Shown: piece by piece, positions 28,509-37,586 of the stretch
How positions within the stretch are numbered: the stretch's first letter is position 1
How the letters are laid out: each line of letters starts with the position of its first letter
Assembly (NCBI RefSeq): GCF_024506435.1
Contig: NZ_JANIET010000001.1
Span: forward strand, 372,001-436,000
Direction of reading: 5' to 3'
Length of the DNA stretch: 64,000 nucleotides
From: Pantoea trifolii
GTDB taxonomy: Bacteria > Pseudomonadota > Gammaproteobacteria > Enterobacterales > Enterobacteriaceae
Notes under the pieces: generated by a model
The model's input: only the letters and a program-made list of their open reading frames with translations
Told to the model about the DNA's origin: nothing
Database searches by the model: none
Program-made: the position numbers and the translations under genes

Positions 28509-29462
28509 ATGTTTGCTGGAATACTGTTTGCGCTGGCAGCGGGACTGATGTGGGGATTGATCTTTGTGGGTCCGCTGCTGATACCGGATTATCCGGGCAC
28601 CTTACAATCTGCCGGACGCTACGTTGCCTTTGGATTGGTGGTGTTGCCGCTGGCCTGGCTGGATCGCCGTCGTTTGCGTCAGCTGGCGCGCAAAGATTGG
28701 ATTGAAGCGCTGAAGCTGTCGCTGATTGGCAATTTACTCTATTACGCGTTTCTCGCCAGCGCGATTCAACGCACCGGCGCGCCCATTTCTACCATGATTA
28801 TCGGCACCTTGCCGGTGGTGATTACCGTGACGGCCAATCTCTGTTATGGTCATCTTGAAGGGCGCTTGCCGTGGCGTAAATTGACGCCAGCGTTGCTGAT
28901 TATTGCTGTGGGCCTGGCTTGCGTGAATGCCGCCGAACTCCAGACGCAAGGCCCCGATTTTGATTGGTCGCGCTATCTCACCGGTTTAGGGTTAGCGGTT
29001 CTGGCGGTGGCATGCTGGACATGGTATCCGCTGCGTAATGCTTTATGGTTACGCGCGCATCCCCAGCACAAGCCATCCAGCTGGGCGACGGCACAAGGTT
29101 TGGTGACGCTGCCGCAGGCGTTGGTGTTCTATCTATTGGTCTGCGTACAGCTCCACTGGCAACAACCTGAGTTTGCGCTGCCCTTCGGGCCGCAGCCGCA
29201 ACGCTTTCTATTATTGATGTTAGGTATCGGGCTGATTTGCTCATGGTTGGGCACGCTCTGCTGGAATGCGGCCAGCCAACGCGTGCCGACGGTGATCATG
29301 GGGCCGCTGATTGTGTTCGAAACCTTAGCCGGTTTGCTGTGGACATTCCTGTGGCGACAAAGCTGGCCGCCGCTGCTAACTGCGGTCGGCATTGGCTGTT
29401 TGATTGTTGGCGTAATCTACGCAATGCGCATTAAACCTCAGCCGCATATTACAGCGGTATAA
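28509..29462 (+). CDS. DMT-superfamily (EamA) transporter
   Basis: A 317-residue inner-membrane protein with about ten helices in two EamA repeats (start FAGILFALAAGLMWGLIFVG; second half from about residue 160). The start is the ATG preceded by GGAAGAG; seven codons upstream lies another ATG without a good site. Such proteins export amino acids, metabolites or drugs; the substrate is not known. It is preceded by an AraC-type regulator. Confidence 0.88.
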   Translation: MFAGILFALAAGLMWGLIFVGPLLIPDYPGTLQSAGRYVAFGLVVLPLAWLDRRRLRQLARKDWIEALKLSLIGNLLYYAFLASAIQRTGAPISTMIIGTLPVVITVTANLCYGHLEGRLPWRKLTPALLIIAVGLACVNAAELQTQGPDFDWSRYLTGLGLAVLAVACWTWYPLRNALWLRAHPQHKPSSWATAQGLVTLPQALVFYLLVCVQLHWQQPEFALPFGPQPQRFLLLMLGIGLICSWLGTLCWNAASQRVPTVIMGPLIVFETLAGLLWTFLWRQSWPPLLTAVGIGCLIVGVIYAMRIKPQPHITAV

Positions 29463-30393
29463 GTCATCAATGAGCGCTGCTGAAAAACATTTCGGCAGCG
29501 TACTCCGCTGTATTTTAAGAATTTGACCAACCTCTTTCACACCTCTAATCCCGCTTTCTGACGCTGACCAGGCCGTCGATATAACTTTTCGGCTTATTTC
29601 AGCCGCTTTTTCAGCCCTGATTTGTCATAAACAGACATGTCGCTGCGTCCCGCGCGACAGTGTTTGGCCGTATGAAGGCGCACTAAACCTTCATTAATCT
29701 TCGTTCTTCCTGGCTATAGCAGGCCCTAAAGTGGAAAAAACCGGCGCGTTAAGGCGGAAAAACATGCATCTAACCTACCGTTTATTGCCGTTTGGCACTG
29801 AAGATTGGCACTCGAAAGCCACTTTTTGCTTAAGGGAATAGGGCGATGTTAAGAAAGATTCCATTAATCTTTGGCAAAAAACCATTAAGCGTAACGATGA
29901 ATAGGGTGCAGTAATTTAACTTATCCCCCACTTTTTGGCTGTTATTGTTTAGGCTCGATAACCTTTCTTATCAGGGTTATTCCTGGCGGCTTGATAAGGA
30001 ATGCTGGTCTACGCGCGTCAACCGAATGATGAATGAATTCAGGAGTAGGTCCAGTTAATAACAGAGGTTATGTGTGAACGGTTACACACCGTTGTTCATT
30101 AATGCTTAACAGAATTGTCTGCATTCAGGGCTGATGATTAATGTTGGTAAAGTAATAATTGAAGCGCCAATCTCACCGAAATGAGATTGGACTTCGTTTG
30201 AATGGCTTGAATAGAGAGACTTTTGCTGATGTGAATCTATTTTACCGCAAAAAAGGAAGCAATTCCGCGATGGTATTCATCAGGAAAAACTGGAGCGAAT
30301 TGTTATGTTGTGAACGCCGTATTAAATGATCTTCATATCTTCTGGTAAGAACAAATCTCAGCATTAAGTCAAATAACATCGGCCTTAATGGTG
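29463..30393. other. AT-rich gene-free segment before the transposase remnant
   Basis: The 931 bases hold no convincing coding frame and no REP copy. They are richer in A and T than the flanks. A CRP-like site is seen near 30073. Nothing matching the missing part of the transposase is recognisable near the remnant. Confidence 0.5.
30073..30088. promoter_or_regulatory. CRP-like site in gene-free DNA
   Basis: TGTGAACGGTTACACA matches nine of the ten consensus half-site bases (TGTGA, six bases, TCACA). No gene start lies close to it, so its role is unclear and it may be chance. Confidence 0.35.
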
Positions 30394-30789
30394 TTAGCGA
30401 TTATCTGTTCCTGCAGGATAATGATAAACGCTACGGCTAATATCCAGTAAACGACAGCTACGACGGGTACCTATGTCGAATGTCGTTTGCAGAAAGTTAA
30501 CCGCCTGACGCTTTTCATTCGTGGTAAAGAAGTTTTTCAATACGCTTTGCAGCATCTCTTTATCGGAACTCAGAGATTGCAGTTCACGCGTGAGGTTAAG
30601 AAGCTGATCTTCCAACTCCTTGATTTTGCGACCTTCCTCGGAAGAGAGCCCAGAAAACTTCTTCTTCCAGCTATAGAAAGTGGCCTCGGAAATGCCAAGC
30701 TCCTCACAAATCTCCCTGACTTTCACTCCCGTTTCAGAAGCTTTAATGGCATTTGTGATTTGCTCTTCGCTATATCGTGACTTTCTCAT
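30394..30789 (-). pseudogene. IS3-family transposase remnant (OrfA joined to start of OrfB)
   Basis: A 131-residue frame. Residues 1 to about 85 are an IS3-type OrfA: helix-turn-helix (YSEEQITNAIKASETGVKVR, ISEATFYSWKKKF) and a leucine-zipper-like stretch (LEDQLLNLTRELQSL). The remainder, beginning KRQAVNFLQTTFDIGTRRSC, matches the first 40 or so residues of OrfB, which normally lies in another frame or a separate gene. The DDE catalytic core is absent, so the protein cannot transpose. The start is the ATG that gives MRKSRYSEEQ; an earlier in-frame ATG exists. Confidence 0.8.
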
Positions 30790-30813
30790 AAATGCTATTA
30801 CCTTTCTTATCAA

Positions 30814-31315
30814 TTAGTGGATGAGAATTACTGTATTAATATCTGGCACTGCAAAAACACTATTAATTCAGTATTAAAGTGCGCGATTTGAATTGCGAGG
30901 GTTAAATTAAGATATTTAGAAGAAATATCATCATGGGATAAATCTTATTTTATTCCGAATGGCATTGAACGCCTTCCTGGCTTTAGGTTTTTGATATAAA
31001 TTCTCTCCATCCCAAATGCAGAAAAATACTACATTCATTGGAAAATCGGCATAAACCACTTGCAGAAATGTCAGGGTGTGCCAGTAAACCTTTGCTTAGA
31101 ATTTAAGCTGAAATCGTTTACATCCACCGAGTTTCGCACCGGATATAATCGGAATTTTCCTGAATATAATTCCTAATTGCTGACGCGAGTCTCATTTTTC
31201 GGACCAGTTTGGTTTGAAGTTAATAAATTAAGTCAGGCCCACTGAGCGCTTGTTAATTCATTTCAAGGACGTTGTACCGAAAGTTGTTGTAGTTCGTAAT
31301 ACTAAGGATCAGTCA
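30814..31315. other. AT-rich gene-free segment before the flippase gene
   Basis: About 500 bases rich in A and T with no coding frame of note. It should contain the promoter of the flippase/ATP-grasp pair, but no clear operator or JUMPstart element was recognised. Confidence 0.5.
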
Positions 31316-32572
31316 ATGAAATTGAGCGTAATGTCTAATGCCGCCTGGATGATGTCTGAAAAGATCGTCTCCGTGTTCGGCGTCATATTTGTGACCTCCT
31401 ACGTGGCAAAATCCTTTGGTCCAACCATCTTTGGCCAAATGGCGTTTTCGACCTCGCTGTTTTCCATGGTGCAGACCGTGGCGATTTTCGGTACGGAAAC
31501 CATTCTGTTTAAACGTATCAGTAAGAGTGCGCCGAAAGGGCTGCGCCTTATGACCGTAGCGCGCAACATGCGCATGGTTTTGCTGTTGCTCACATCGCTG
31601 CCCGTCTTGATTTGGGTCTGGTACAACATGCAGGAAAACTTCCTCGCCTTTGCACTGGCCTCGTTTATCTCTTCGGTTTTCGTGACGCAGGACACCTTCA
31701 GTGTCTACAACAATGCGCGCTTAGCGTCGCGACTGAACACCATCGCCAACTCTGTCGGTTTGCTGCTGGGCTTCAGCTTAAGTTTTGCCATTGCCTGGCT
31801 GCACCTCAATCCGCTGTGGCTGACAGTATCGATTGTCGCCGTCACGCTGGTGCCGTATGTGATTAAGCGTTTTAACTTTTACCGCGAAAATCAGGACGTG
31901 GCGCCGCCGCAGGATAAGCGCAACACCTATCTGCGCTATTTGCTGTACGCCGGATTACCGCTGGCCATCTCCAGCATCTTTATCTCGGTGCAGGTGAAAG
32001 CGGCACAGATGTTCCTGGCGGGCATCGCCTCGGCGCGCGATCTCGGGCTGTTTGCCGCCGCCAATACCATTTCGGCCTCCTGGATTTTTATCCCGGTCGC
32101 CATCATCACTTCCTGCTTTTCGGAAATCTTCCGCGAGCGTGGAGAAGCCGCCATCAAGCTGACAGCACGGCTTAATGGTTATGTCATGGGTGTTTCATTG
32201 TTGTTGTTAGCGGTGATCGCAATGTACGGCGAAAAAATCATCATCGCTTTATATGGTCACGAGTACACACAGTCAGGAAGTCTCATTACGTTGTTGTCGT
32301 TAGCGACCTGCTTTTCGGCGATGGGGACCGTAGCGTATCGCTACATGGTCAAAGAAGGCGGGTTTAATTATCTGTTGAAGAAAATTGTTTGCCTGATGGT
32401 GATCAGCTTGCCGCTGTCGTGGTGGCTGATCCAGGGCTACGGCATCATGGGTGCCGCATGGAGCGTTTTCATCTCAGAATTGCTGTCTCTTACCGTAATG
32501 AATTACTTCTTCAAAAACGGCGTCATCCAAAAAATCCAGGTTTCCTCACTCAACTACAAAACCTACAAATGA
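31316..32572 (+). CDS. Polysaccharide flippase-like membrane protein (Wzx/MATE-like)
   Basis: A 418-residue protein with 12 or more membrane segments, matching the polysaccharide biosynthesis/oligosaccharide flippase family in its start (NAAWMMSEKIVSVFGVIFVT) and in the KSFGPTIFGQMAFSTSLFSM segment. Such proteins move lipid-linked sugars across the inner membrane. The start ATG has AGGA upstream; a longer frame extends 22 codons. Its stop is 8 bases before the start of the ATP-grasp gene, so the two form an operon. No polymerase or glycosyltransferase lies next to it, so the sugar substrate is unknown. Confidence 0.85.
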   Translation: MKLSVMSNAAWMMSEKIVSVFGVIFVTSYVAKSFGPTIFGQMAFSTSLFSMVQTVAIFGTETILFKRISKSAPKGLRLMTVARNMRMVLLLLTSLPVLIWVWYNMQENFLAFALASFISSVFVTQDTFSVYNNARLASRLNTIANSVGLLLGFSLSFAIAWLHLNPLWLTVSIVAVTLVPYVIKRFNFYRENQDVAPPQDKRNTYLRYLLYAGLPLAISSIFISVQVKAAQMFLAGIASARDLGLFAAANTISASWIFIPVAIITSCFSEIFRERGEAAIKLTARLNGYVMGVSLLLLAVIAMYGEKIIIALYGHEYTQSGSLITLLSLATCFSAMGTVAYRYMVKEGGFNYLLKKIVCLMVISLPLSWWLIQGYGIMGAAWSVFISELLSLTVMNYFFKNGVIQKIQVSSLNYKTYK

Positions 32573-32580
32573 GGTCAGAT

Positions 32581-33531
32581 ATGCTCAAGTTGAAAGATGA
32601 ACTCAGAAGAAGCGTGCAGTACTTCATCAAGAAGATGCCCTGGGCATACCAGGATCGTATCTACTATTTTCATAAGTTCCGCAAACTGCCCAATTTGCGT
32701 GAGCCGAAAGTGTTTAACGAGAAGGTGCTGTACCGCAAATTCATCCATGGCGATTATCAGATGTATGGTCGTCTGTCGGACAAATATTCGGTGCGCGAAT
32801 ATATCGCCGAGAAAGTGGGCAGCGAATACCTGATCCCGCTGGTGTACGAGACCAGCGATCCCAGCTCTTTGCACACGCTGCCGAGCTGGAAAAATACCGT
32901 TATCAAGCCGAATCACGCCTCTAACATGGTAGAGATTTTGCTGGAAGAGCCGGATGCGCTGAAGAAGCAGCAGATTATTAGCGACTGCCATCGCTGGCTG
33001 AAGACCGATTTCGCCAACGAAGCGCGCGAGATTCACTATCGCTACATCAAGCCGCGCATTCTGGTGGAGCAGTACATTGGCGATGGTAAATCGGCGCCGA
33101 TTGACTACAAGTTCCACATGTTCAACAAGCGCGACGGCAGCTTTGAGTATGTGTTGCAGGTAATCTACAACCGCTGCAATCCGCTGTTGTCGATGAACTT
33201 TTACGTCAACAACCTCAACGAGGCGTATCATAAAATTCGTGATACCGGTCTGGACGTGACGCCGCAAATGGCCTCGTTGCAGCACGCGTTGGCGTTGAGT
33301 AAAAAGCTGGCGAGTGATTTCGATTATGTGCGCGTGGATTGGTACATCGATAAAGAACAGATCTACTTCGGCGAGTTGACCTTTACGCCAGGCGCGGGTT
33401 TGGTGACCGGTCTGGATCGAGGGCTCAATCAGATGATGGGTGATATGTGGATTCAGGATCGTCGCGGTACGAAGATACCGGGCATCACGGTGACGGAAGT
33501 AACCATTCCTGCCGTATTGAAGAAAATTTAA
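32581..33531 (+). CDS. TupA-like ATP-grasp protein
   Basis: A 316-residue protein of the TupA-like ATP-grasp family (PF14305), which in cell-surface gene clusters is thought to attach amino acids or related groups to polysaccharides. Visible pieces include FNEKVLYRKFIHGDYQMYGR and DKYSVREYI near the N terminus, VIKPNHASN, IDYKFHMFN, and FDYVRVDWYIDKEQIYFGEL with the metal-binding acid residues. AGG lies 6 bases before the ATG, overlapping the end of the flippase gene. Modification of an exported glycan is a reasonable inference from the pairing. Confidence 0.82.
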   Translation: MLKLKDELRRSVQYFIKKMPWAYQDRIYYFHKFRKLPNLREPKVFNEKVLYRKFIHGDYQMYGRLSDKYSVREYIAEKVGSEYLIPLVYETSDPSSLHTLPSWKNTVIKPNHASNMVEILLEEPDALKKQQIISDCHRWLKTDFANEAREIHYRYIKPRILVEQYIGDGKSAPIDYKFHMFNKRDGSFEYVLQVIYNRCNPLLSMNFYVNNLNEAYHKIRDTGLDVTPQMASLQHALALSKKLASDFDYVRVDWYIDKEQIYFGELTFTPGAGLVTGLDRGLNQMMGDMWIQDRRGTKIPGITVTEVTIPAVLKKI

Positions 33532-33550
33532 GTATCACACAGCAAAATAA

Positions 33551-33576
33551 AAAACCCCGCTTCGGCGGGGTTTTTT
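33551..33576 (+). terminator. Rho-independent terminator after the ATP-grasp gene
   Basis: Stem AAAACCCCGC / GCGGGGTTTT around TTCG, then a T run. Confidence 0.92.
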
Positions 33577-33587
33577 ATTGGCGGCGA

Positions 33588-33869
33588 TTAAGGCATTGGC
33601 CAATCGGTTGGCGTCTGGCTCATCACTTCAATAAAGGCGTTTTTGGAGATTTCCATGAAGTTATGCAGATTCTCCATGCTCAGCGTGATACCGAGCAGGC
33701 CGGTGACAAACCAGCAAGACATGCCCACGCCAATACCACCGCACAGCAGCGCCATCACGTGATGACTGTTCTGACGCAGTCGAATTTTCATGGTGCTGGC
33801 GAAGAACATCATTACCGCACTCAGGAGTTCCCAGCGCATAACAATTAAACTGGTGGTTAAGGTGGCCAT
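33588..33869 (-). CDS. yjcB: YjcB-family small membrane protein
   Basis: A 93-residue protein matching YjcB: MATLTTSLIVMRWELLSAVM at the start, CWFVTGLLGIT in the second hydrophobic segment, and the QTPTDWPM end. Two to three membrane segments are predicted. The function is unknown. The start is set at MATLTT by homology; the frame continues 14 codons upstream. It sits between ssb and soxS as in E. coli. Confidence 0.88.
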   Translation of the reverse strand: MATLTTSLIVMRWELLSAVMMFFASTMKIRLRQNSHHVMALLCGGIGVGMSCWFVTGLLGITLSMENLHNFMEISKNAFIEVMSQTPTDWPMP

Positions 33870-34123
33870 CTGCAAAAACCTCTTAGAATCAGTGATATCC
33901 CCGACATTCAATCGACATCACTGGCGGCGAAGAAGGAAGGTCAGGGAAGTCCTTCAGGCCGTCTTACTGAATACAGGAAAGTGTGACTTGGCTCACATTA
34001 TATCACTCGATTTTAAATTTTGAACAAAATTTATACCTGGTATGGTAGGAAGATTTTTATCGAACTGGAGGCTGAAGCAGGCAGGAAAAGTGAGGTGCGC
34101 CCGCAAGGGGCGCGCAGTAAAGG

Positions 34124-34555
34124 TTAGCTAACCGGGCAGCACTCGCCGGTTGTACGCTGGGCAAAACTGGTCATGTTGTTGTCTGCACAGTCAAAACTGA
34201 GCAAGCGTGGACGCTGAATCATCGCCTGGCGACGCATGGTGTGACGATAAGCGGTAGGCGTTTGTGAGAACTGACGGCGGAACACGCGCGAGAAAGTCTG
34301 CTGCGAGTCATAACCGTATTGCATCGCGATATCGAACACCGGACGCTGAGTTTGGCGCAGCGCTTCAGCGGCCAGCGTCAGACGACGTTCGCGAATATAG
34401 CCACCCAGCGTTTGTTTCGTGACGGCACGGAACATACGCTGCAGGTGCCATTTTGAGTAACCTGATTTTGCCGCGACTTCATCAATAGACAGCGCTTTAT
34501 CCAGATTCTGATCGATCCAGTTGGACAGCGAATGAATGATTTCCTGTTGCATCAT
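34124..34555 (-). CDS. soxS: Superoxide-response activator SoxS, with extended C terminus
   Basis: A 143-residue AraC-family activator. The two helix-turn-helix motifs (about 25-45, IDEVAAKSGYSKWHLQRMFR, and 74-95, FDIAMQYGYDSQQTFSRVFR) match SoxS. E. coli SoxS is 107 residues and ends at the YRH motif; here about 36 more residues follow, with Cys123 and Cys139-Cys140. The gene is divergent from soxR across a perfect SoxR operator. The stop codon is clean, so the tail is not an obvious frameshift, but the tail's role is unknown. Confidence 0.93.
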   Translation of the reverse strand: MMQQEIIHSLSNWIDQNLDKALSIDEVAAKSGYSKWHLQRMFRAVTKQTLGGYIRERRLTLAAEALRQTQRPVFDIAMQYGYDSQQTFSRVFRRQFSQTPTAYRHTMRRQAMIQRPRLLSFDCADNNMTSFAQRTTGECCPVS

Positions 34556-34623
34556 AGCCTCATCCTTCTGATGTTTTTTGCCTGGTGAGAAATTCGAAGT
34601 TTTGCTGGGGTGCGAGTATAATT

Positions 34624-34641
34624 CCTCAAGTTAACTTGAGG
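34624..34641. promoter_or_regulatory. SoxR operator
   Basis: CCTCAAGTTAACTTGAGG is a perfect 18-bp palindrome identical to the E. coli SoxR site. It lies between the divergent soxS and soxR genes in the soxS promoter. Confidence 0.96.
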
Positions 34642-34653
34642 TAAAGGCCCTAA

Positions 34654-35130
34654 ATGAAAAAAGAACGCAATTACCCGAAGCCGGTTTTAACGCCGGGTGA
34701 AGTGGCGAAGCGCAGCGGCGTGGCGGTGTCGGCGCTGCACTTCTATGAGACCAAAGGATTGATTTTCAGCTCGCGCAACGGCGGCAATCAACGTCGCTAC
34801 AGCCGTGACGTGCTGCGTCGCGTGGCCATAATCAAAATTGCGCAACGCATCGGCATTCCGCTGGCGACGGTGAGCGACAGCCTGACACATGTGCCGGCCA
34901 ATAAGCGCATGTCGACGCAGGAGTGGGACGCGTTGACGCAACACTGGCGCGAGGAGCTGGATAAACGCATCGAAACCCTGACGCGCCTGCGTAACGATCT
35001 GGATGGCTGCATTGGCTGCGGCTGTTTATCGATGCGCGATTGCCCGCTACGCAATCCGGGTGACCGCCTGGGCGAGCAAGGTTCGGGTGCGGTGCTACTC
35101 GATCCGGAACAAGACGAGCAAAAACGCTGA
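34654..35130 (+). CDS. soxR: Redox-sensing regulator SoxR
   Basis: A 158-residue MerR-family regulator. The N-terminal winged helix ([20 protein letters not shown]) is followed by a dimer helix and the [2Fe-2S] cluster cysteines Cys119, Cys122, Cys124 and Cys130 ([12 protein letters not shown]), at the same positions as in E. coli. Oxidation or nitrosylation of the cluster switches on soxS. The start lies 12 bases from the operator. Confidence 0.97.
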   Translation: MKKERNYPKPVLTPGEVAKRSGVAVSALHFYETKGLIFSSRNGGNQRRYSRDVLRRVAIIKIAQRIGIPLATVSDSLTHVPANKRMSTQEWDALTQHWREELDKRIETLTRLRNDLDGCIGCGCLSMRDCPLRNPGDRLGEQGSGAVLLDPEQDEQKR

Positions 35131-35173
35131 TCGACTATACTTGGCGGAACACTTTTACCGGCAAGGAAACCGT

Positions 35174-35839
35174 ATGATCACCGTTCACCATCTGGAAAAC
35201 TCCCGCTCGCATCGCGTGTTATGGCTACTGGAAGAGCTCGCGGTGCCTTACCAAATCAAACGCTATCAGCGTGAAAACACTCTGCTGGCACCCGATTCGT
35301 TAAAGAAAGTGCATCCGCTGGGTAAATCACCGGTGATTACCGACGGCAATCGCGTGATTGCCGAGTCGGGCGCGATTCTCGAATACCTGCAACTCAAATA
35401 CGACAGCGAGCATCAGCTGGCGCTGAGCCATGAAGATGAACAGATTCAGGCGCGTTACTGGCTGCATTACGCGGAAGGATCGCTGATGCCGCTGCTGGTA
35501 ATAAAGCTGGTGTTTGCGCAGTTTGGCAAAAAGCCGGTCCCGTGGCTGCTGCGTCCGGCGGGTATCGCGCTGAGCAAAGGGATTCAGAAAGCCTGGCTGA
35601 ATAAGCAGCTGGCTTTGCACGGCAGCGTGATTGAAGAGCATCTTACGCAGCATCCATTTTTTGCCGGTTCACGTTTTAGTATCGCCGATGTGCAGATGAG
35701 CTTTCCGCTGCTGGCGCTGCAGTTGCGTGGTTCACTGCGCGATATGCCCGCCACCGCCCGCTGGCTGGAAACCATGCAGCAGCGCGCTGCCTGGCAACGT
35801 GCAATCCAGCAGGGTGGTGAGATTGAGTTGAGCCGCTAA
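35174..35839 (+). CDS. Glutathione S-transferase family protein
   Basis: A 221-residue cytosolic GST. The N-terminal thioredoxin-like domain (about 1-80, with HPLGKSPVITDGNRVIAESGAILEYL carrying the cis-Pro and Glu-Ser motif) is followed by an all-helical domain. The start has AAGGA upstream. It follows soxR by 43 bases, and the context fits a role in oxidative or electrophile stress, but substrates are unknown. Confidence 0.9.
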   Translation: MITVHHLENSRSHRVLWLLEELAVPYQIKRYQRENTLLAPDSLKKVHPLGKSPVITDGNRVIAESGAILEYLQLKYDSEHQLALSHEDEQIQARYWLHYAEGSLMPLLVIKLVFAQFGKKPVPWLLRPAGIALSKGIQKAWLNKQLALHGSVIEEHLTQHPFFAGSRFSIADVQMSFPLLALQLRGSLRDMPATARWLETMQQRAAWQRAIQQGGEIELSR

Positions 35840-35848
35840 GTTCAGCCA

Positions 35849-35872
35849 GGTCGCCATGAATGGCGACCCTAC
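35849..35872 (-). repeat. REP-like palindrome (copy C)
   Basis: Minus-strand copy of the GTAGGG-headed palindrome with TCGCCAT/ATGGCGA arms, 9 bases after the GST stop. Confidence 0.8.
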
Positions 35873-35994
35873 GGGGCGAAAGCCTGGATTTATCCTGTCA
35901 TGCCCGCGATTAGGAGTTGAAAACCCCATGGCAAACGCCAGATAATCGTTTGCCTTTTTTCCGTGTCCCCTTTTACGACCTGGAATACGCGGCG

Positions 35995-36010
35995 ACGTAA
36001 ACGTTTGCCT
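35995..36010 (+). promoter_or_regulatory. PurR-like box upstream of ghxP
   Basis: ACGTAAACGTTTGCCT matches 14 of 16 positions of the PurR consensus ACGCAAACGTTTGCGT. It lies 87 bases before the purine permease gene, a plausible operator position; E. coli ghxP (yjcD) is a PurR-regulated gene. Confidence 0.65.
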
Positions 36011-36097
36011 GGATTTTCATCATGAAAATTCGCCATCAGGGAACAGCAAACGTGCGCCGCGCGGCGACTCACATCACAAAAATATTGAGGAAGAATT

Positions 36098-37447
36098 ATG
36101 TCTGGCGAATCGCGCCCGGCCAGTGGAAAACTGGACGCCTGGTTCAATATCTCTGCACGCGGCAGCAGCGTGCGTCAGGAAGTCTTGGCGGGTCTGACAA
36201 CGTTTCTGGCGATGGTGTATTCCGTCATCGTGGTGCCCGGCATGCTGGGCAAAGCGGGCTTCTCGCCAACGGCGGTGTTCGTTGCCACCTGCTTAGTCGC
36301 TAGCTTTGGTTCGATTATCATGGGCTTGTGGGCCAACCTGCCAATGGCGATTGGTTGCGCCATCTCGCTGACAGCCTTCACCGCCTTCAGCCTGGTGCTC
36401 GGCCAGCATATCAGCGTACCGGTGGCGCTTGGCGCAGTGTTCCTGATGGGCTTACTGTTCACGCTGATTTCGGTCACCGGCATCCGTGCGTGGATTCTGC
36501 GTAATTTGCCGATGGGCGTGGCGCACGGAACCGGTGTCGGTATCGGCTTGTTCCTGCTGCTGATCGCCGCTGACGGCATTGGTTTGGTGGTGAAAAACCC
36601 GGCTGCGGGCTTGCCGGTGGCGTTGGGTCAGTTCGCGTCGTTCCCGGTGATCATGTCGCTGGTCGGCCTGGCAGCGATTTTCGGTCTGGAAAAACGCCGC
36701 GTGCCGGGCGGCATTCTGCTGACCATCATCACCATCTCGATTATTGGCCTGATTTTCGATCCGGCGGTGACCTATCAAGGTCTGTTCGCCATGCCGAGCC
36801 TGAAGGATGCCAACGGGCAATCGGCGATGTTTAGCCTTGATATCATGGGCGCGCTGCAACCTGTGGTGCTGCCAAGCGTGCTGGCGCTGGTGATGACCGC
36901 CGTATTTGATGCCACCGGCACCATTCGCGCGGTAGCAGGCCAGGCGAATCTGCTGGATAAAGAGGGGCAGATCATCAACGGCGGTCGTGCGCTGACCACC
37001 GATTCCGTCAGCAGCCTGTTCGCTGGTTTGGTTGGCGCTTCGCCGGCTGCGGTCTACATCGAATCGGCGGCAGGAACGGCGGCGGGCGGTAAAACCGGTC
37101 TGACGGCGATTGTGGTGGGTTTGCTGTTCCTGGTAATCCTATTTATGTCACCGCTAGCCTATCTGGTTCCCGCTTATGCGACGGCTCCAGCATTGATGTA
37201 CGTTGGCCTGCTGATGCTGAGCAACGTGGCAAAAATCGACTTCAACGACTTCGTTGATGCGATGTCCGGCCTGCTGACCGCAGTGTTCATCGTGCTGACC
37301 TGCAACATTGTCACCGGCATCATGCTCGGCTTCGCTTCACTGGTGATTGGTCGCCTGTTTGCCGGCGAGTGGCGCAAGCTAAACGTTGGCACCGTGGTGA
37401 TTGCTGTCGCGCTGGTGGCGTTCTATGCCGGTGGCTGGGCCATCTGA
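36098..37447 (+). CDS. ghxP: Guanine/hypoxanthine permease GhxP
   Basis: A 449-residue inner-membrane purine transporter of the NCS2/AzgA-like family, the same length as E. coli GhxP (YjcD). Recognisable segments include [20 protein letters not shown] and [20 protein letters not shown]. About 12-14 helices. GAGGAAG precedes the ATG. A PurR-like box lies upstream, so purine repression is likely. Confidence 0.95.
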   Translation: MSGESRPASGKLDAWFNISARGSSVRQEVLAGLTTFLAMVYSVIVVPGMLGKAGFSPTAVFVATCLVASFGSIIMGLWANLPMAIGCAISLTAFTAFSLVLGQHISVPVALGAVFLMGLLFTLISVTGIRAWILRNLPMGVAHGTGVGIGLFLLLIAADGIGLVVKNPAAGLPVALGQFASFPVIMSLVGLAAIFGLEKRRVPGGILLTIITISIIGLIFDPAVTYQGLFAMPSLKDANGQSAMFSLDIMGALQPVVLPSVLALVMTAVFDATGTIRAVAGQANLLDKEGQIINGGRALTTDSVSSLFAGLVGASPAAVYIESAAGTAAGGKTGLTAIVVGLLFLVILFMSPLAYLVPAYATAPALMYVGLLMLSNVAKIDFNDFVDAMSGLLTAVFIVLTCNIVTGIMLGFASLVIGRLFAGEWRKLNVGTVVIAVALVAFYAGGWAI

Positions 37448-37490
37448 CCTCAAAGTTGAATAATTCCAGGATTATTCGCTTTCTGCGCCA

Positions 37491-37531
37491 CGCCGCACAT
37501 CGGGTTGCCCCGCTGTGCGGCGTTTTGTTTT
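37491..37531 (+). terminator. Rho-independent terminator of ghxP
   Basis: CGCCGCACA pairs with TGTGCGGCG across a 14-base loop, followed by TTTTGTTTT. Confidence 0.8.
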
Positions 37532-37586
37532 ACACTTTCCCACGCAACAACATCGCTTTAATGAAATTGATTCGCCTAAGGAAAGC

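Noticed and set aside
34079..34123. Terminator for soxS on the minus strand (GCGCCC/GGGCGC stem)
   Set aside because: Stem is short and the T run after it is interrupted, so not listed as a feature.
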